Positions 1-8,623 of a stretch of DNA of 56,064 nucleotides are shown here, piece by piece. The position numbers were made by a program, and so were the translations under genes. Below the pieces are notes generated by a model. That model ran no database searches. It saw nothing but the letters and a program-made list of their open reading frames with translations, and had not been told where the DNA came from. This DNA comes from Myxococcales bacterium (GTDB taxonomy: Bacteria; Myxococcota; UBA727; JABDBI01): positions 1-56,064 of the forward strand of contig CANFCB010000004.1 in assembly GCA_947445025.1 (NCBI GenBank), written 5' to 3'. Every line of letters begins with the position of its first letter. The stretch's first letter is position 1.

Positions 1-1350
1 CGCTGATTCCCAAGATCCCTCATTGGGCACGTCTTTTTTAGGAATAAATCGTCCCAGTCCAGTCTTTGTTGCGACCCATATTGAGCTTTTACCCACAGCA
101 ATTTTGCGAATGTCATCACCAGGCATACTGGGATAATCTTTCTTTAGGAAAAGCTTCCAGCTGTCACTGACACGCACCATTCCCCCATTCTTGAATCCAA
201 TATAAACATTATCTCCGTCGCGGATCAAAGAAAAGACACCGTCATTTCTATTTTCTGACCAATTAGCGCCACTAAGCCACCCATGTTTTTTTGTTTTTTG
301 ATTATGCCAATAAATAGCACCACTCGAAAAAACAGATGAATCAGTGCCGTACCAATCATCGCTCCCGATGACATTAGGTAAAATAGCGTTGATCCCATAT
401 CCTTTAGCCAGATGATTCAGCTTTTTTTCGGGAGCATCCAAAGAAAAAACTTCTACGCCGGCACTGGTTGCGACAAACAGTTTTCCTTTAGCGCTGTGGA
501 GTACTTTTACTGTCTTACTAGATTCACTAGAATAGCGACTCCAATTAGCACTCTTTTTCTCATATGGATCTCCAATAAATCGTTGCACCCCAACACAGTT
601 AAGATTTTCGCTTTCACAAGCAGATGTCCATACTTCATCAAGATTCTCAGTTTTATTTTTTTGCACAAAAAGTGCATTAATATAATTTCTGCCTTCACGG
701 TAACTGGGCGAGTGACCAAGCGCACTATTTTTACTGGTAACTTTTTCTAAAATAGTACCGTCAAAACTGTTAAGACCCTTATCAGTTCCTATCCAAATTT
801 TTCCATCAGAACCCAAAGCCAATTTGGTCACATGATTGCTCAGCAATTGATCTTCTTGCGCCAAAAGTGTGCACCACGTCTTGCTCACCATAATCTCAAT
901 ACGATCCTCTGCCGTTCGACCTCGGTCATCCGTGGCAATTACGCTAACGATTTGTTTTTCATCACAACTAGCAATTTCTGGAATCTGCAGCTGATAATTG
1001 CTATCACTATCGGCCACTCCAGATTGGCGTTTATCAATCTCCCATACATAAGTAACAAAACCCGGAGCATTTCTTAAAGAAGCACTTAAGTTTAAAGTGC
1101 CACCTGATTTAACTAATTGAGGCACCGCTCCGGTAATGAAAACTTGTAGAGGTTCAATAAATACTGGAGGATTGGTAAATGCAAAATTTACAGCCGGCAT
1201 TGCAGGTGATACCTCTGAAAACTGAGAAGGCTTCAGTGGTTTTAAAAGCGGCAGCGTTGAAAAATACGCTTTTGGCTTTTCAGAGCAATTGCCTCCCCCT
1301 AAAAAAATGAGACCGTGCATGAAACAAAATATTGCAATGCACGTTCGCAT
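1..1350 (-). CDS. Exported propeller-repeat protein, C-terminus beyond the window
   Basis: The frame is open from an ATG at 1350 to the left edge of the window (450 codons), so the C-terminus is missing. The start is hydrophobic (about residues 1-20) with a Cys at 22. The site reads GGNC, a poor lipobox, so secretion is likely but lipidation is doubtful. Residues about 70-155 look like a PKD/Ig-type beta domain (APGFVTYVWEID, then VSVIATDDRGR). From about 180 there are repeats of the two-component-regulator propeller type: WIGTDKGL at 186-193 and WVATKTGL near 435-442. It starts 4 bases after the stop of the ECF sigma gene, so the two are probably co-transcribed. The ligand is unknown; a surface sensor or binding role is inference. 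Confidence 0.75.
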   Translation of the reverse strand, partial: MRTCIAIFCFMHGLIFLGGGNCSEKPKAYFSTLPLLKPLKPSQFSEVSPAMPAVNFAFTNPPVFIEPLQVFITGAVPQLVKSGGTLNLSASLRNAPGFVTYVWEIDKRQSGVADSDSNYQLQIPEIASCDEKQIVSVIATDDRGRTAEDRIEIMVSKTWCTLLAQEDQLLSNHVTKLALGSDGKIWIGTDKGLNSFDGTILEKVTSKNSALGHSPSYREGRNYINALFVQKNKTENLDEVWTSACESENLNCVGVQRFIGDPYEKKSANWSRYSSESSKTVKVLHSAKGKLFVATSAGVEVFSLDAPEKKLNHLAKGYGINAILPNVIGSDDWYGTDSSVFSSGAIYWHNQKTKKHGWLSGANWSENRNDGVFSLIRDGDNVYIGFKNGGMVRVSDSWKLFLKKDYPSMPGDDIRKIAVGKSSIWVATKTGLGRFIPKKDVPNEGSWESA

Positions 1351-1354
1351 AATT

Positions 1355-2035
1355 TTAAACCGACTGCTGCTCAGTGTGCCGAGGAGATCGTTTACGATAT
1401 TCTTCCAGAGAACAGGTTCCAGAAGTATTTTGCGATGCCGGCAATTTAATAACACCTTCACGCACTGCGTACTCAAAAAGCTGTTCTTGCAAAAGGCGAC
1501 GGCCTCGAAAAAGACGAGACATGACCGTACCCATCGGAATCGTCATCATCTCTGCTATTTCCTTGTAAGAAAAACTGTACACATCCGATAAAAGCACGAC
1601 CACGCGAAAATCAACAGGCACTTTTTGTAAAGCGGACAAAACTTCATCCGATAAAAATCGTTCAATTAATATGTTTTCCGGACTTGTAGCGCCAGACTTT
1701 CCTGCCGCATCCAAAGAAATAAAAACTGTCGGTGCATGGGATTCACCATCTAAGATTTCACGTTCTCTGACTTTACGTCGATACTTGTTAATGAAGGTGT
1801 TGGTTAAAATACGAAATAGCCAAGCCTTACAGTTTGTCCCCATTTCGAATTGTTCAAAAGAACGAAATGCTTTTAAGTATGTTTCTTGTACCAAGTCTTC
1901 TGCATCAGAAGAGGAACGAGTCAACCTAAGTGCGGTACCAAAGAGAGTGTGCACATGGGGCATCACCTCATCCTCGAACGCTTTCAAATCCACATGACAA
2001 GTAATTGAACGCGAAGACGAGAGCGCAAGCATCAT
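1355..2035 (-). CDS. ECF-type RNA polymerase sigma factor
   Basis: The protein has 226 residues. Region 2 is clear at about residues 20-85 ([14 protein letters not shown], then a [11 protein letters not shown] stretch). Region 4 lies at about 135-185, with the helix-turn-helix [20 protein letters not shown]. There is no sigma-1.1 or sigma-3, as expected for extracytoplasmic-function factors. A very good ribosome site, GGAGGAG, lies at 2041-2047, five bases from the ATG at 2035. A second ATG follows at once. No anti-sigma gene is adjacent; the only linked gene is the propeller-type secreted protein downstream. The C-terminal 40 residues ([10 protein letters not shown] and beyond) have no domain I can name. 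The regulon and inducing signal cannot be read from the sequence. Confidence 0.93.
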   Translation of the reverse strand: MMLALSSSRSITCHVDLKAFEDEVMPHVHTLFGTALRLTRSSSDAEDLVQETYLKAFRSFEQFEMGTNCKAWLFRILTNTFINKYRRKVREREILDGESHAPTVFISLDAAGKSGATSPENILIERFLSDEVLSALQKVPVDFRVVVLLSDVYSFSYKEIAEMMTIPMGTVMSRLFRGRRLLQEQLFEYAVREGVIKLPASQNTSGTCSLEEYRKRSPRHTEQQSV

Positions 2036-2128
2036 CGGTACTCCTCCAGTTACAGGATTGACATATAAGGAAAACCAATGAGCAGCAATTTTTTATTTCT
2101 TGATCACCGTCATTTTTAGTTTTATTTT

Positions 2129-3364
2129 CTAAGAAGCGTCGAAAAAATCGATAATTTCTTGTCTTTGTGCATCGGCGTCATGCATTCCTAGTTGAATTAA
2201 GTCGCGAGCAAACTCTCCATCAAAAAGCAAATAGCTGAGCAGGTCATTCGCTTGATCCTCGCCACCACCACCAATACGACGCAGCAATGGCCCAATTAAA
2301 CCCCCTGCTCTGGCAGCAACGCCGCCATGTCTTAAATGTCTTCCAGCAATTTTAGAAATATCTTCGCTGGGCCTGATCACCAACGTCTCAATTGGTCGAT
2401 ACGGCGCGCCTCTTAAAGGAGTCACAATTTCATTTAAGCTATTCGAGAGATCTTTGTTTAATTCATTTTTGACATCGAGCAAAGCATTGATCCGCTCTAA
2501 TTTTTTAAGTTCATATTCGGTTTTATCAAGCATCAAAGCATTCAAAATTTTATCCAGCAAAAAAAGTGCCGACGGATATCGATCAATATTATATGGAGTC
2601 ACAACTTTTTCTTTTTGAGATGCTTTAAGTCCTATGACAAGTAAACGATCTGCGCCAAGTCTCACCGCAGGAGAAATAGGTGTATTAAGTTTAATACCAC
2701 CGTCGCAATAGACCTCGCCATTAATTTCTACTGAAGGAAAAACCCAGGGGATTGCCGCAGAGGCCAAAGCATGATTCGGACCAATCTCCACGTGAAACGC
2801 TTGCACTTGCGGATCTGTGCTCCAAGCAGGCAAGCCCGGTTCTGAACGTTGCACAAATACATGGGTTTGACCTGAACCAACATGAGTTGCAATAACAGCC
2901 AGAGCTTTCAAATCGCCCGAGGCCAAATTGGCACTAATATTTTTCCAACGCGTGCTACGACGAACCAATTGCTCTAGTGGTGAGGTGTTAAAAAAACCAC
3001 CTAAGCGGCCAGGGCCTATTGCTTCATCCAATTCACCCCGCCCTCTGGAACCAAATAAAAATTTAGGTAAACTCAAAAGTTCTCGAAGACCAACTCTGTA
3101 GACGCCTTCAATATTCAGACTTTCCCACATATCGACAAGTGCCTGCCCTTGGCTCTCTGGCGAGTGATTATAAGTGGCTAAAAAGCAACAATTGATGGCC
3201 CCTACCGACGTACCACAAATTACTTCAAATCGCATATGCGCTTTGATACGTGCCGGCATTTCATCACGCAAGTAACGCATCACCCCAGCCTCGTAAGCTC
3301 CTCGTGCACCACCTCCAGACAATACTAGCCCTGTCCAAGGTGCGTGTGATGCTCTCTTTTCCAC
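2129..3364 (-). CDS. Patatin-like phospholipase
   Basis: Patatin-family serine lipid hydrolase of 411 residues. The oxyanion loop GGGARG is at 17-22, the nucleophile elbow GTSVG at 51-55 (Ser53) and the catalytic-dyad DGG motif at 221-223 (Asp221). All expected active-site elements are therefore present. No signal peptide is visible, so the protein is cytosolic or leaves by a route not recognisable here. Family members release fatty acids from phospholipids, and some are toxins of host-associated bacteria (for example ExoU-like proteins), though many are housekeeping enzymes. The C-terminal third is Gly/Arg rich near GLIGPLLRRIGGGG and has no recognised domain. It lies downstream of a lipoprotein operon on the same strand, 28 bp away, and may be its last gene. 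Confidence 0.93.
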   Translation of the reverse strand: MEKRASHAPWTGLVLSGGGARGAYEAGVMRYLRDEMPARIKAHMRFEVICGTSVGAINCCFLATYNHSPESQGQALVDMWESLNIEGVYRVGLRELLSLPKFLFGSRGRGELDEAIGPGRLGGFFNTSPLEQLVRRSTRWKNISANLASGDLKALAVIATHVGSGQTHVFVQRSEPGLPAWSTDPQVQAFHVEIGPNHALASAAIPWVFPSVEINGEVYCDGGIKLNTPISPAVRLGADRLLVIGLKASQKEKVVTPYNIDRYPSALFLLDKILNALMLDKTEYELKKLERINALLDVKNELNKDLSNSLNEIVTPLRGAPYRPIETLVIRPSEDISKIAGRHLRHGGVAARAGGLIGPLLRRIGGGGEDQANDLLSYLLFDGEFARDLIQLGMHDADAQRQEIIDFFDAS

Positions 3365-3392
3365 GATGAAAGCCCCCCTTCAAAAAAAGTTT

Positions 3393-4241
3393 TTACTTTT
3401 CATTCGCCAGGCGACGTAAAGCATCACTTACCAACCGATCAACTAATGGCTGCAAGGTATATGCGCCTACATCGGGCCAAGTAACCAGAGCTAGCAAACG
3501 GCCATCTTTGGTCGCGATGACCCGTCCTACATAAATAGGTCCGATTTCTCCGAAGCCTGTCTGAATGGACACTAATAAATCAACGCCTGGGGCAATGCTA
3601 CGAGGAAAAAACCATGTTTTATTCTGTAACATCATTTTTTTCTCGACATTCATGACCATAACCGCATCTGCCATGGAAACTTCCTTAAAACGGATACCTG
3701 CGTCGAGCATTTTATTTAATGACGTCGCTAATACCTCAGCCTGTTTAGGTGCCGCTGGCAATACCGCATAGGGTTTCGCGTCTGTGGCTTGAAACCAAAA
3801 AGAACGGTAGGGTTCCCCAAAAACATAACCCTCAGAAATAGCAACGTGGCCTGCCGGCATAGTCCCAGGCAATTGATAAAATCCCATAATCAAACCAAAT
3901 GTAGGCTTGCCAGCTTTCTGATTTAATTTTTGCAATTGGCCTACATCAAAATCATCTTTTTCACCAACAACAGTTCTTGATTCAATGATACTTTGCGTCG
4001 TGGGTACAGGAGAGACCAACTCTGAACTGCTATTAATCTGGCGAGCAGAGCAGCCCAATAAACCAATCAAAATGCTGCCTGCAATTAAAGACTTGTATTT
4101 GATCGTAATTGCGAGCGAAGGCGAAGCAATCCAGAAATCTGGACTGCCAAGCCGCTGCTGCTCCTCGCAGTGACGCGGGGGGATTTTTTCCGACTTCAAC
4201 GGGATGAGACGCAAACTTATTTTTCTCATAAATATTCTCAC
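3393..4241 (-). CDS. Uncharacterised lipoprotein whose 5' end contains a palindromic repeat
   Basis: The mature part (from a lipobox LLGC near residue 64) is an unknown periplasmic lipoprotein. It has a beta-rich core (GVDLLVSIQTGFGEIG, GRVIATKDGRLLALVTW) and a C-terminal helix. The style recalls the CsgG/LpoB-like lipoproteins of neighbouring genes, but I cannot name a family. The odd part is the N-terminus: a palindromic repeat (4105-4175) lies in frame between the only usable start codons (GTG 4241 or ATG 4229) and the signal peptide. The encoded protein thus has about 45 extra residues ahead of the signal sequence. No ATG, GTG or TTG lies close before the hydrophobic segment. The GTG follows the TAA of the upstream gene at once, allowing translational coupling. 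Export in this form is uncertain; the gene may be newly impaired. Confidence 0.7.
   Translation of the reverse strand: MRIFMRKISLRLIPLKSEKIPPRHCEEQQRLGSPDFWIASPSLAITIKYKSLIAGSILIGLLGCSARQINSSSELVSPVPTTQSIIESRTVVGEKDDFDVGQLQKLNQKAGKPTFGLIMGFYQLPGTMPAGHVAISEGYVFGEPYRSFWFQATDAKPYAVLPAAPKQAEVLATSLNKMLDAGIRFKEVSMADAVMVMNVEKKMMLQNKTWFFPRSIAPGVDLLVSIQTGFGEIGPIYVGRVIATKDGRLLALVTWPDVGAYTLQPLVDRLVSDALRRLANEK
4105..4175. repeat. Dispersed palindromic repeat element inside a coding region
   Basis: An imperfect inverted repeat of about 70 bp. The two arms meet at TCTGG/CCAGA around 4134-4143 and continue outward with GCAATCC against GGACTGC and GCGAGC against GCTCCTCGC. The outer ends read GTAATTGCGAG and CTCGCAGTGACG. 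This matches the style of the small mobile palindromes (CGTCATTGCGAGGAG type) found in many proteobacteria, including Rickettsia and Legionella. It is more G+C rich than its surroundings and is read through by the lipoprotein frame. Confidence 0.8.
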
Positions 4242-4679
4242 TTATTTTGCATTGGTTCTTTGTCTTAGCAAGACTCGGATTTTGCCACCTACATGATAAA
4301 TCCCAGGCATCTCCCAAACAAATTCTTGTCTTGGAGGCAATGCGATATTTTGAAACATCGTCGAGTCTAAACGCGCGCCAGTTTCTGCTACAATTTCTAA
4401 AGCTATCTGGCCTGACAGAGACAAACCCGTTCGATTATGCAAAGTCACTTCCACTCTTCCACCGTTACGTTTTTCAAAATCAACGCGCAGCACCTCAATC
4501 TCAGCGCAAACAGTACCTCGACCACAGTAAACTTCACCCCAGGGAAACTGAACTGTCACAGGGTTATCAATCGCCTGCCCTATTGAAGTCTGCGCATAAC
4601 GCATTTGCGCGCAACCTTGTAATGACAAAAAAAACATAGCTCCTAGGAGTCGAATCATAATCACTTTTTGATTTTTCAT
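4242..4679 (-). CDS. YcfL-like lipoprotein
   Basis: A 145-residue lipoprotein with signal segment IRLLGAMFFLSLQGC and lipid-anchor Cys at about 23. The mature part is a beta-sandwich-like domain (EIEVLRVDFEKRNGGRVEV, LSGQIALEIVAETGA). Length, lipoprotein nature and position directly after lpoB fit the YcfL/DUF1425 family, which sits next to lpoB in Escherichia coli as well. Its molecular role is not known there either. The gene ends with TAA directly followed by the GTG of the next lipoprotein. The family call rests on context and general pattern, not on an alignment. Confidence 0.6.
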   Translation of the reverse strand: MKNQKVIMIRLLGAMFFLSLQGCAQMRYAQTSIGQAIDNPVTVQFPWGEVYCGRGTVCAEIEVLRVDFEKRNGGRVEVTLHNRTGLSLSGQIALEIVAETGARLDSTMFQNIALPPRQEFVWEMPGIYHVGGKIRVLLRQRTNAK

Positions 4680-4697
4680 ACTAAAACCTTTTTTATT

Positions 4698-5303
4698 TTA
4701 CTGATAAATAACACCAGTCGTGCCCTGTTTCTTGGTTTCATAATCTCCCATCCATAAAATCACGCCCGTTTCAGCGTCAATCAGCGAAAAACTATAAAGA
4801 ATATAATCACTCACGCCTTCACGAGAAGCTTTGGAGAGCGATCGCATTTCACCTTTCAATACATAGTCAGCACCAGCCATGGCTTTTGTTGATTTTCCTT
4901 GGTCATAAATCCCTGCACGTTTGCGAGCACGTTCGTTCATCACAGCCATTTCGCTATCACGCGCTAAAAATACTACGCGACCGTTGGCAAAATTAACCAA
5001 ATCCTTGGTTAATTTATTTTGCAAAAGCTTAGGATCAATACGAAACCTGGTTTGGTTATCTAAAGGTAAAACAGAAATACGAGGAACAACTCCTTGAGTA
5101 GGCCAGTTAATACCGACGATTTCTCTGGCCATTCGTTCAGCCATAGCTCTAACATCTCCAGATTCTGTGCCAGTCCCTCCCAAATTGTCATCTACACTTG
5201 GAGCCAGTATTTTTGTCTTTCCTTGTCCCGTTGAAATTACACATCCTGATTGTGCACAAACAAACATCAACAACATCCCGAACCCTGTCACATTTTTAAA
5301 CAT
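4698..5303 (-). CDS. lpoB: Penicillin-binding protein activator LpoB family
   Basis: An outer-membrane lipoprotein of 201 residues with signal segment GMLLMFVCAQSGC. The mature domain carries typical LpoB features: PRISVLPLDNQTRFRID, then FANGRVVFLARDSEMAVMNE, then GADYVLKGEMRSLSK and DAETGVILWMGDYE. LpoB-family proteins reach through the peptidoglycan and stimulate the bifunctional synthase PBP1b. The gene opens a three-gene lipoprotein operon (lpoB, ycfL-like, unknown), on the same strand as the division genes ftsE-ftsX-envC upstream, across a 91-bp gap. The disordered linker seen in enterobacterial LpoB is short here (about residues 25-50, Gly/Thr/Ser rich). Confidence 0.85.
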   Translation of the reverse strand: MFKNVTGFGMLLMFVCAQSGCVISTGQGKTKILAPSVDDNLGGTGTESGDVRAMAERMAREIVGINWPTQGVVPRISVLPLDNQTRFRIDPKLLQNKLTKDLVNFANGRVVFLARDSEMAVMNERARKRAGIYDQGKSTKAMAGADYVLKGEMRSLSKASREGVSDYILYSFSLIDAETGVILWMGDYETKKQGTTGVIYQ

Positions 5304-5394
5304 AAAATATTTCCTCTACTTGGATTAAAACAATCTTGGCTCAAATACCAAAACGAAGCAATATGCTCACACTCAAAATAAAATTCGCCTTTTC

Positions 5395-6513
5395 TTAAAA
5401 GAACCAATTGGCCGGATCCTCCGAGATCCCATTTTGACGAAGTTCAAAATAAAGCTGAACACCTTTGGTACTTTCAGTATCGCCCATATATCCGATAGTT
5501 TGGCCCTTGGATACTAGGCTAGCAAATGTCACAGCAAAACGATCCAAATGGGCATACACAGAATGCACCGCACTGCCGTGATCAACAATAATGGTTCGAC
5601 CAAACCCTTTCATAAAACCAGCAAAAACAATTTTACCAGGAAAAACAGAACTTACCAAATCACCTTGATTACCTTGGATAAAAACACCTCTAAGAGGCAC
5701 AGAAAATCCCGCTGCATTCTTTTCTCCATCATAAAAAAAAACAGTTCCTGTCGCTGGCAACTCTAAAAGCCCTTTCCACTTTAAAATAGAAACACCTTTT
5801 TCTTTAAAAGCCGACTGCCTTTTTAAGTCTTGCTCCACTTGCGCTAGACTTTCATAGCGCGCTGTCAAGCGCTTAACTTCTTGCTGTGTAAAATCACGCG
5901 CTTTGGCAATTGCTTGAACAGCCTCGAATTTTTGCTGCTGCGCTATTCGCAAAGTCTGCGCTTGTTTCTTTAAAATAGTTCGCGAATTTTCCAACTGCTG
6001 AAACAAAAGACGGGATTGCCGCTTTTGTGACAGATATCGATCGGCCACAATGCGCAACTCTTGCAAAAATCGAGCATTTTTAAAAACAATTTTTTTAGCA
6101 ACATAGCGTCGCAATGTGAAGTCTTCAAATGACTGAACGCCCATGAGAACTGGAAATATTCCAGCATTTTCATCTAAATAAGATTGCTGCAAAAGTTTTT
6201 TTATGTGCAATTTAATTGTATACACACTTTGACTGGCAGTTTCACTTAAAAGTTCTTGCTGCAAAAATTTTTCTCTTTCCTTTTGTATTCTTTTCTCAAT
6301 AACCTGCTGATAGGATTCTGACTGAATAATTTCTTCATCAAGTACACTTAGAGCTTCTGAAAAGTTGCCTTTCTTCATATCTAATGCTTTAACAAATTTC
6401 AGTTTTTCCTCGAGTCGCTTGTTTGTTTTTAATAACTCTAAATCGGCAGCAACAATATTGCTTTTTAAGCAAATAGCCAGCGCAATTGCTATCCACTTTA
6501 GATTTGCCTGCAT
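5395..6513 (-). CDS. envC: EnvC-like murein hydrolase activator (degenerate LytM/M23)
   Basis: The 372-residue protein starts at the ATG that overlaps the ftsX stop (TAATG). Longer in-frame starts lie inside ftsX and are unlikely. A signal peptide (residues about 5-22, ending IVAA) is followed by a long coiled coil (about 25-260), rich in Glu, Gln, Lys and Leu. The C-terminus is a LytM domain: GKIVFAGFMKGFGRTIIVDHG, VYAHLD, then QLYFELRQNG. In active M23 enzymes the last motif is HxH; here it is QLYF, and the upstream zinc His-Asp is also missing, so the domain should be inactive. That is the hallmark of EnvC, which activates amidases under control of FtsEX. Adjacency to ftsE-ftsX supports this strongly. 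Confidence 0.9.
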   Translation of the reverse strand: MQANLKWIAIALAICLKSNIVAADLELLKTNKRLEEKLKFVKALDMKKGNFSEALSVLDEEIIQSESYQQVIEKRIQKEREKFLQQELLSETASQSVYTIKLHIKKLLQQSYLDENAGIFPVLMGVQSFEDFTLRRYVAKKIVFKNARFLQELRIVADRYLSQKRQSRLLFQQLENSRTILKKQAQTLRIAQQQKFEAVQAIAKARDFTQQEVKRLTARYESLAQVEQDLKRQSAFKEKGVSILKWKGLLELPATGTVFFYDGEKNAAGFSVPLRGVFIQGNQGDLVSSVFPGKIVFAGFMKGFGRTIIVDHGSAVHSVYAHLDRFAVTFASLVSKGQTIGYMGDTESTKGVQLYFELRQNGISEDPANWFF

Positions 6514-7424
6514 TACGAAGATCCCCACTCGCTTTCGTAACCATGCAATAAAATTAAAAATGATCCAAGGGCACCTAGAACGGAACCAAAGATGGTGACC
6601 AGGATAAAAATCCAGATGGGCGTGTCGTAAAATCCTAACCAATGCAAGTCACCTAAAAAGGCAGCGTCGGCCAAATGGCTACAACAAATACTTAAGATTC
6701 CAAATAATAAAAAAGCCAAGGCGGCCCCGGAAAATCCCAGCAAAAATCCTTCCACAACATATGGCTTTCTGACAAATACTTCGGTGGCGCCAACAAGGCG
6801 CATTACATGTATTTCAGTTATATGCTTTAAAACATGAATACGAATGGTGTTCATCACAACCACAACTACCAAAATCGCCAATAAAAAAGCAAATAGCCAG
6901 CCCGCACCATAAAAAAATCGTAAACTCCACTGGGCACGCTTAATTTCCATTCCTGGAGAAACCAGCTCTTCAACTTGCTTGAAATTTTTTAAGCGTTGCC
7001 TGATCAAACCCGGAAAATTGGGATCATCGCTTTCACTGCTGACAATTAACACCCATGGCATCTTTAGATTTTGCTCCAAAAAGACCGTGTTCAATTTTTC
7101 ATTCCAATTTTTCTGGGCTTTTTTCAGTGCTTCCTTAGGTGATATTAATTTGGTTATGACCTGTGTCGATAACTTATTCACTTGTACTTCAAAATGCTGC
7201 GCTTCTTTTTCATCAGACACCGATAAAAAAACAGTCGCAATGGTTTTTTGATGCACTTCTGATATCAACTGCCTAAAATGAAAGAGAAGGACCAGTATAA
7301 GCGTCAAAACAAAAAGGCTTAAGCCAATGGTTAAAAAGGCCCAAACAAAAGCACCGCGGGTTTGCTTCACACGAGAAAGCAATCCCAGCAAAAAACTTGG
7401 AAATACTTTTCTTTGGCTTACCAA
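6513..7424 (-). CDS. ftsX: Cell division protein FtsX
   Basis: Integral membrane partner of FtsE; 303 residues. One transmembrane segment lies near 27-50 (AFLTIGLSLFVLTLILVLL). A periplasmic loop of about 110 residues follows, then three more membrane segments at about 172-192, 220-245 and 270-295. This is the FtsX topology. The loop is where FtsX contacts EnvC-type proteins, and the envC start overlaps this stop codon by one base. FtsEX is not a classical transporter; it uses ATP to regulate peptidoglycan splitting at the septum. Confidence 0.93.
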   Translation of the reverse strand: MVSQRKVFPSFLLGLLSRVKQTRGAFVWAFLTIGLSLFVLTLILVLLFHFRQLISEVHQKTIATVFLSVSDEKEAQHFEVQVNKLSTQVITKLISPKEALKKAQKNWNEKLNTVFLEQNLKMPWVLIVSSESDDPNFPGLIRQRLKNFKQVEELVSPGMEIKRAQWSLRFFYGAGWLFAFLLAILVVVVVMNTIRIHVLKHITEIHVMRLVGATEVFVRKPYVVEGFLLGFSGAALAFLLFGILSICCSHLADAAFLGDLHWLGFYDTPIWIFILVTIFGSVLGALGSFLILLHGYESEWGSS

Positions 7425-7439
7425 TTAAAACCTCGCTAT

Positions 7440-8129
7440 TTATAAATCCATAATCGTCGTTTCCACCAATTTGCCCTTCGACAAGTTAATGGTCTTTTTA
7501 CGATGCACTCCCGTTAAATACAGATCATGTGTTGCCAAAATAACCGTTGCTCCCTTTAAATTCGCTGATATCAACAAATCAACGATTTCAGAAGCCTGCT
7601 TTGCGTCTAAATTACCGGTCGGCTCGTCGCACAAGAGCAGACGTGGACTGGAAACCAATGCCCGAGCAATGGCAACGCGTTGCTGCTCGCCTCCGGACAA
7701 ATAACCACAAGTAACATGCGCTTTGGATTGCAAACCAACCTGATTCAGCATCGACAACGATTTTTCATAAATACTACTCGGCGCTTCACCTTGCACCCAC
7801 AAAACCAGTCCCACATTTTCTAGCGCAGTCTTGTTACTAATTAATTTAAAATCTTGAAAGACTACGCCAATATTGCGTCGAACTTTAGGAATTTCATGAT
7901 GCAAAATTGTTGAAATATCCTGATTCATAAAAACAATGCGGCCATAAGTCGGTTTCTCAGCACAATACAAAAGCCTGAGCAAAGTACTTTTTCCGGCCCC
8001 GGACTCCCCCAGTAAAACACAGAAATCGCCGTCGTGAATACGCAATGATAAATCTTCCAGCGCAGATTTATCCTGGCCCTGGTAGCGTTTTGTCACATGG
8101 TGAAAATCTATCAACCTGCAAACCCCCAT
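7440..8129 (-). CDS. ftsE: Cell division ATP-binding protein FtsE
   Basis: ABC ATPase of 229 residues. Walker A GESGAGKS is at 41-48, the signature LSGGE at 144-148 and Walker B LLLCDEP at 164-170, followed by the D-loop GNLDAKQ. The N-terminus [12 protein letters not shown] is characteristic of FtsE. The start is unsure: ATG 8129 gives a short extra MGVCR, while a TTG at 8114, with GGGGG about 8 bases upstream, gives the usual family N-terminus. First gene of the ftsE-ftsX-envC operon. The 147 bp between it and the first tRNA must hold its promoter; I could not pick one with confidence. Confidence 0.94.
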   Translation of the reverse strand: MGVCRLIDFHHVTKRYQGQDKSALEDLSLRIHDGDFCVLLGESGAGKSTLLRLLYCAEKPTYGRIVFMNQDISTILHHEIPKVRRNIGVVFQDFKLISNKTALENVGLVLWVQGEAPSSIYEKSLSMLNQVGLQSKAHVTCGYLSGGEQQRVAIARALVSSPRLLLCDEPTGNLDAKQASEIVDLLISANLKGATVILATHDLYLTGVHRKKTINLSKGKLVETTIMDL

Positions 8130-8276
8130 TCAGCTATTATTAACTCTAAGGTACTCTGCAGGCGATGGTCTTGCCAAGATTACTGATTGATAAAAGCACT
8201 TTTTTGACATTTCTGACCGCAAGGGGGGTTGCGAGTTAGCGAACAGCTTGGTTAGGGTGCTTTTAAGTCTAAAAAG

Positions 8277-8366
8277 GGACAGCTGGCCGAGCGGTTGAAG
8301 GCACCTGATTCGAAATCAGACGGACCTGCAAGGGTCCCGGGGGTTCGAATCCCTCGCTGTCCGCCA
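8277..8366 (+). tRNA. tRNA-Ser(CGA)
   Basis: Acceptor arms GGACAGC (8277-8283) and GCTGTCC (8356-8362) pair fully, then discriminator G and an encoded CCA. The anticodon loop TTCGAAA gives anticodon CGA (reads UCG). A long variable arm typical of class II serine tRNAs is present, and the T arm has GGTTCGAATCC. One pair of the anticodon stem is a mismatch (C-A). Confidence 0.95.
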
Positions 8367-8421
8367 CTATTTTTGTTTTGTTTTTTGAAAAGTTTTTGAG
8401 TATTGTCTAAGGTAATTTTAA

Positions 8422-8512
8422 GGAGAGATGGCCGAGCGGCTGAAGGCGCACGATTGGAAATCGTGTATAGTGTGTTCCACTATCGAGGGTTCGAATCCCT
8501 CTCTCTCCGCCA
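8422..8512 (+). tRNA. tRNA-Ser(GGA)
   Basis: Acceptor arms GGAGAGA (8422-8428) and TCTCTCC (8502-8508) pair, with CCA encoded. The anticodon stem-loop ACGATTGGAAATCGT gives GGA (reads UCC and UCU). The variable arm is long, as expected for serine. It lies 55 bp after the first serine tRNA and only two bases before the SRP RNA, so the three are probably cut from one transcript. Confidence 0.96.
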
Positions 8513-8514
8513 TT

Positions 8515-8597
8515 GCCACCACACAATCAAAGCGGTTCAAACCCCGCCAGGCCCGGAAGGGAACAACGGTAGAGCGGTCTTTGATGTGTGTGGTGGC
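8515..8597 (+). ncRNA. ffs: Signal recognition particle 4.5S RNA (bacterial small type)
   Basis: An 83-nt sequence folds into one long hairpin. The ends GCCACCACACA and TGTGTGTGGTGGC pair, then ATCAAAG pairs with CTTTGAT. The apex holds the invariant SRP domain IV, with GCCAGGCCCGGAAGG followed by GAACAACGG. The GGAA tetraloop and asymmetric bulge are the binding site of Ffh. A T-rich run (TTCTTTTTC, 8598-8606) directly after the hairpin can act as terminator. Position ahead of dnaX, as in many other bacteria, supports the call. Confidence 0.95.
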
Positions 8598-8623
8598 TTC
8601 TTTTTCATAAAAGGTCGCATCTC

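Noticed and set aside
8204-8232. TTGACA upstream of the first tRNA as a promoter
   Set aside because: A perfect -35 at 8204-8209, but no credible -10 at 16-18 bp spacing, so not listed as a feature.
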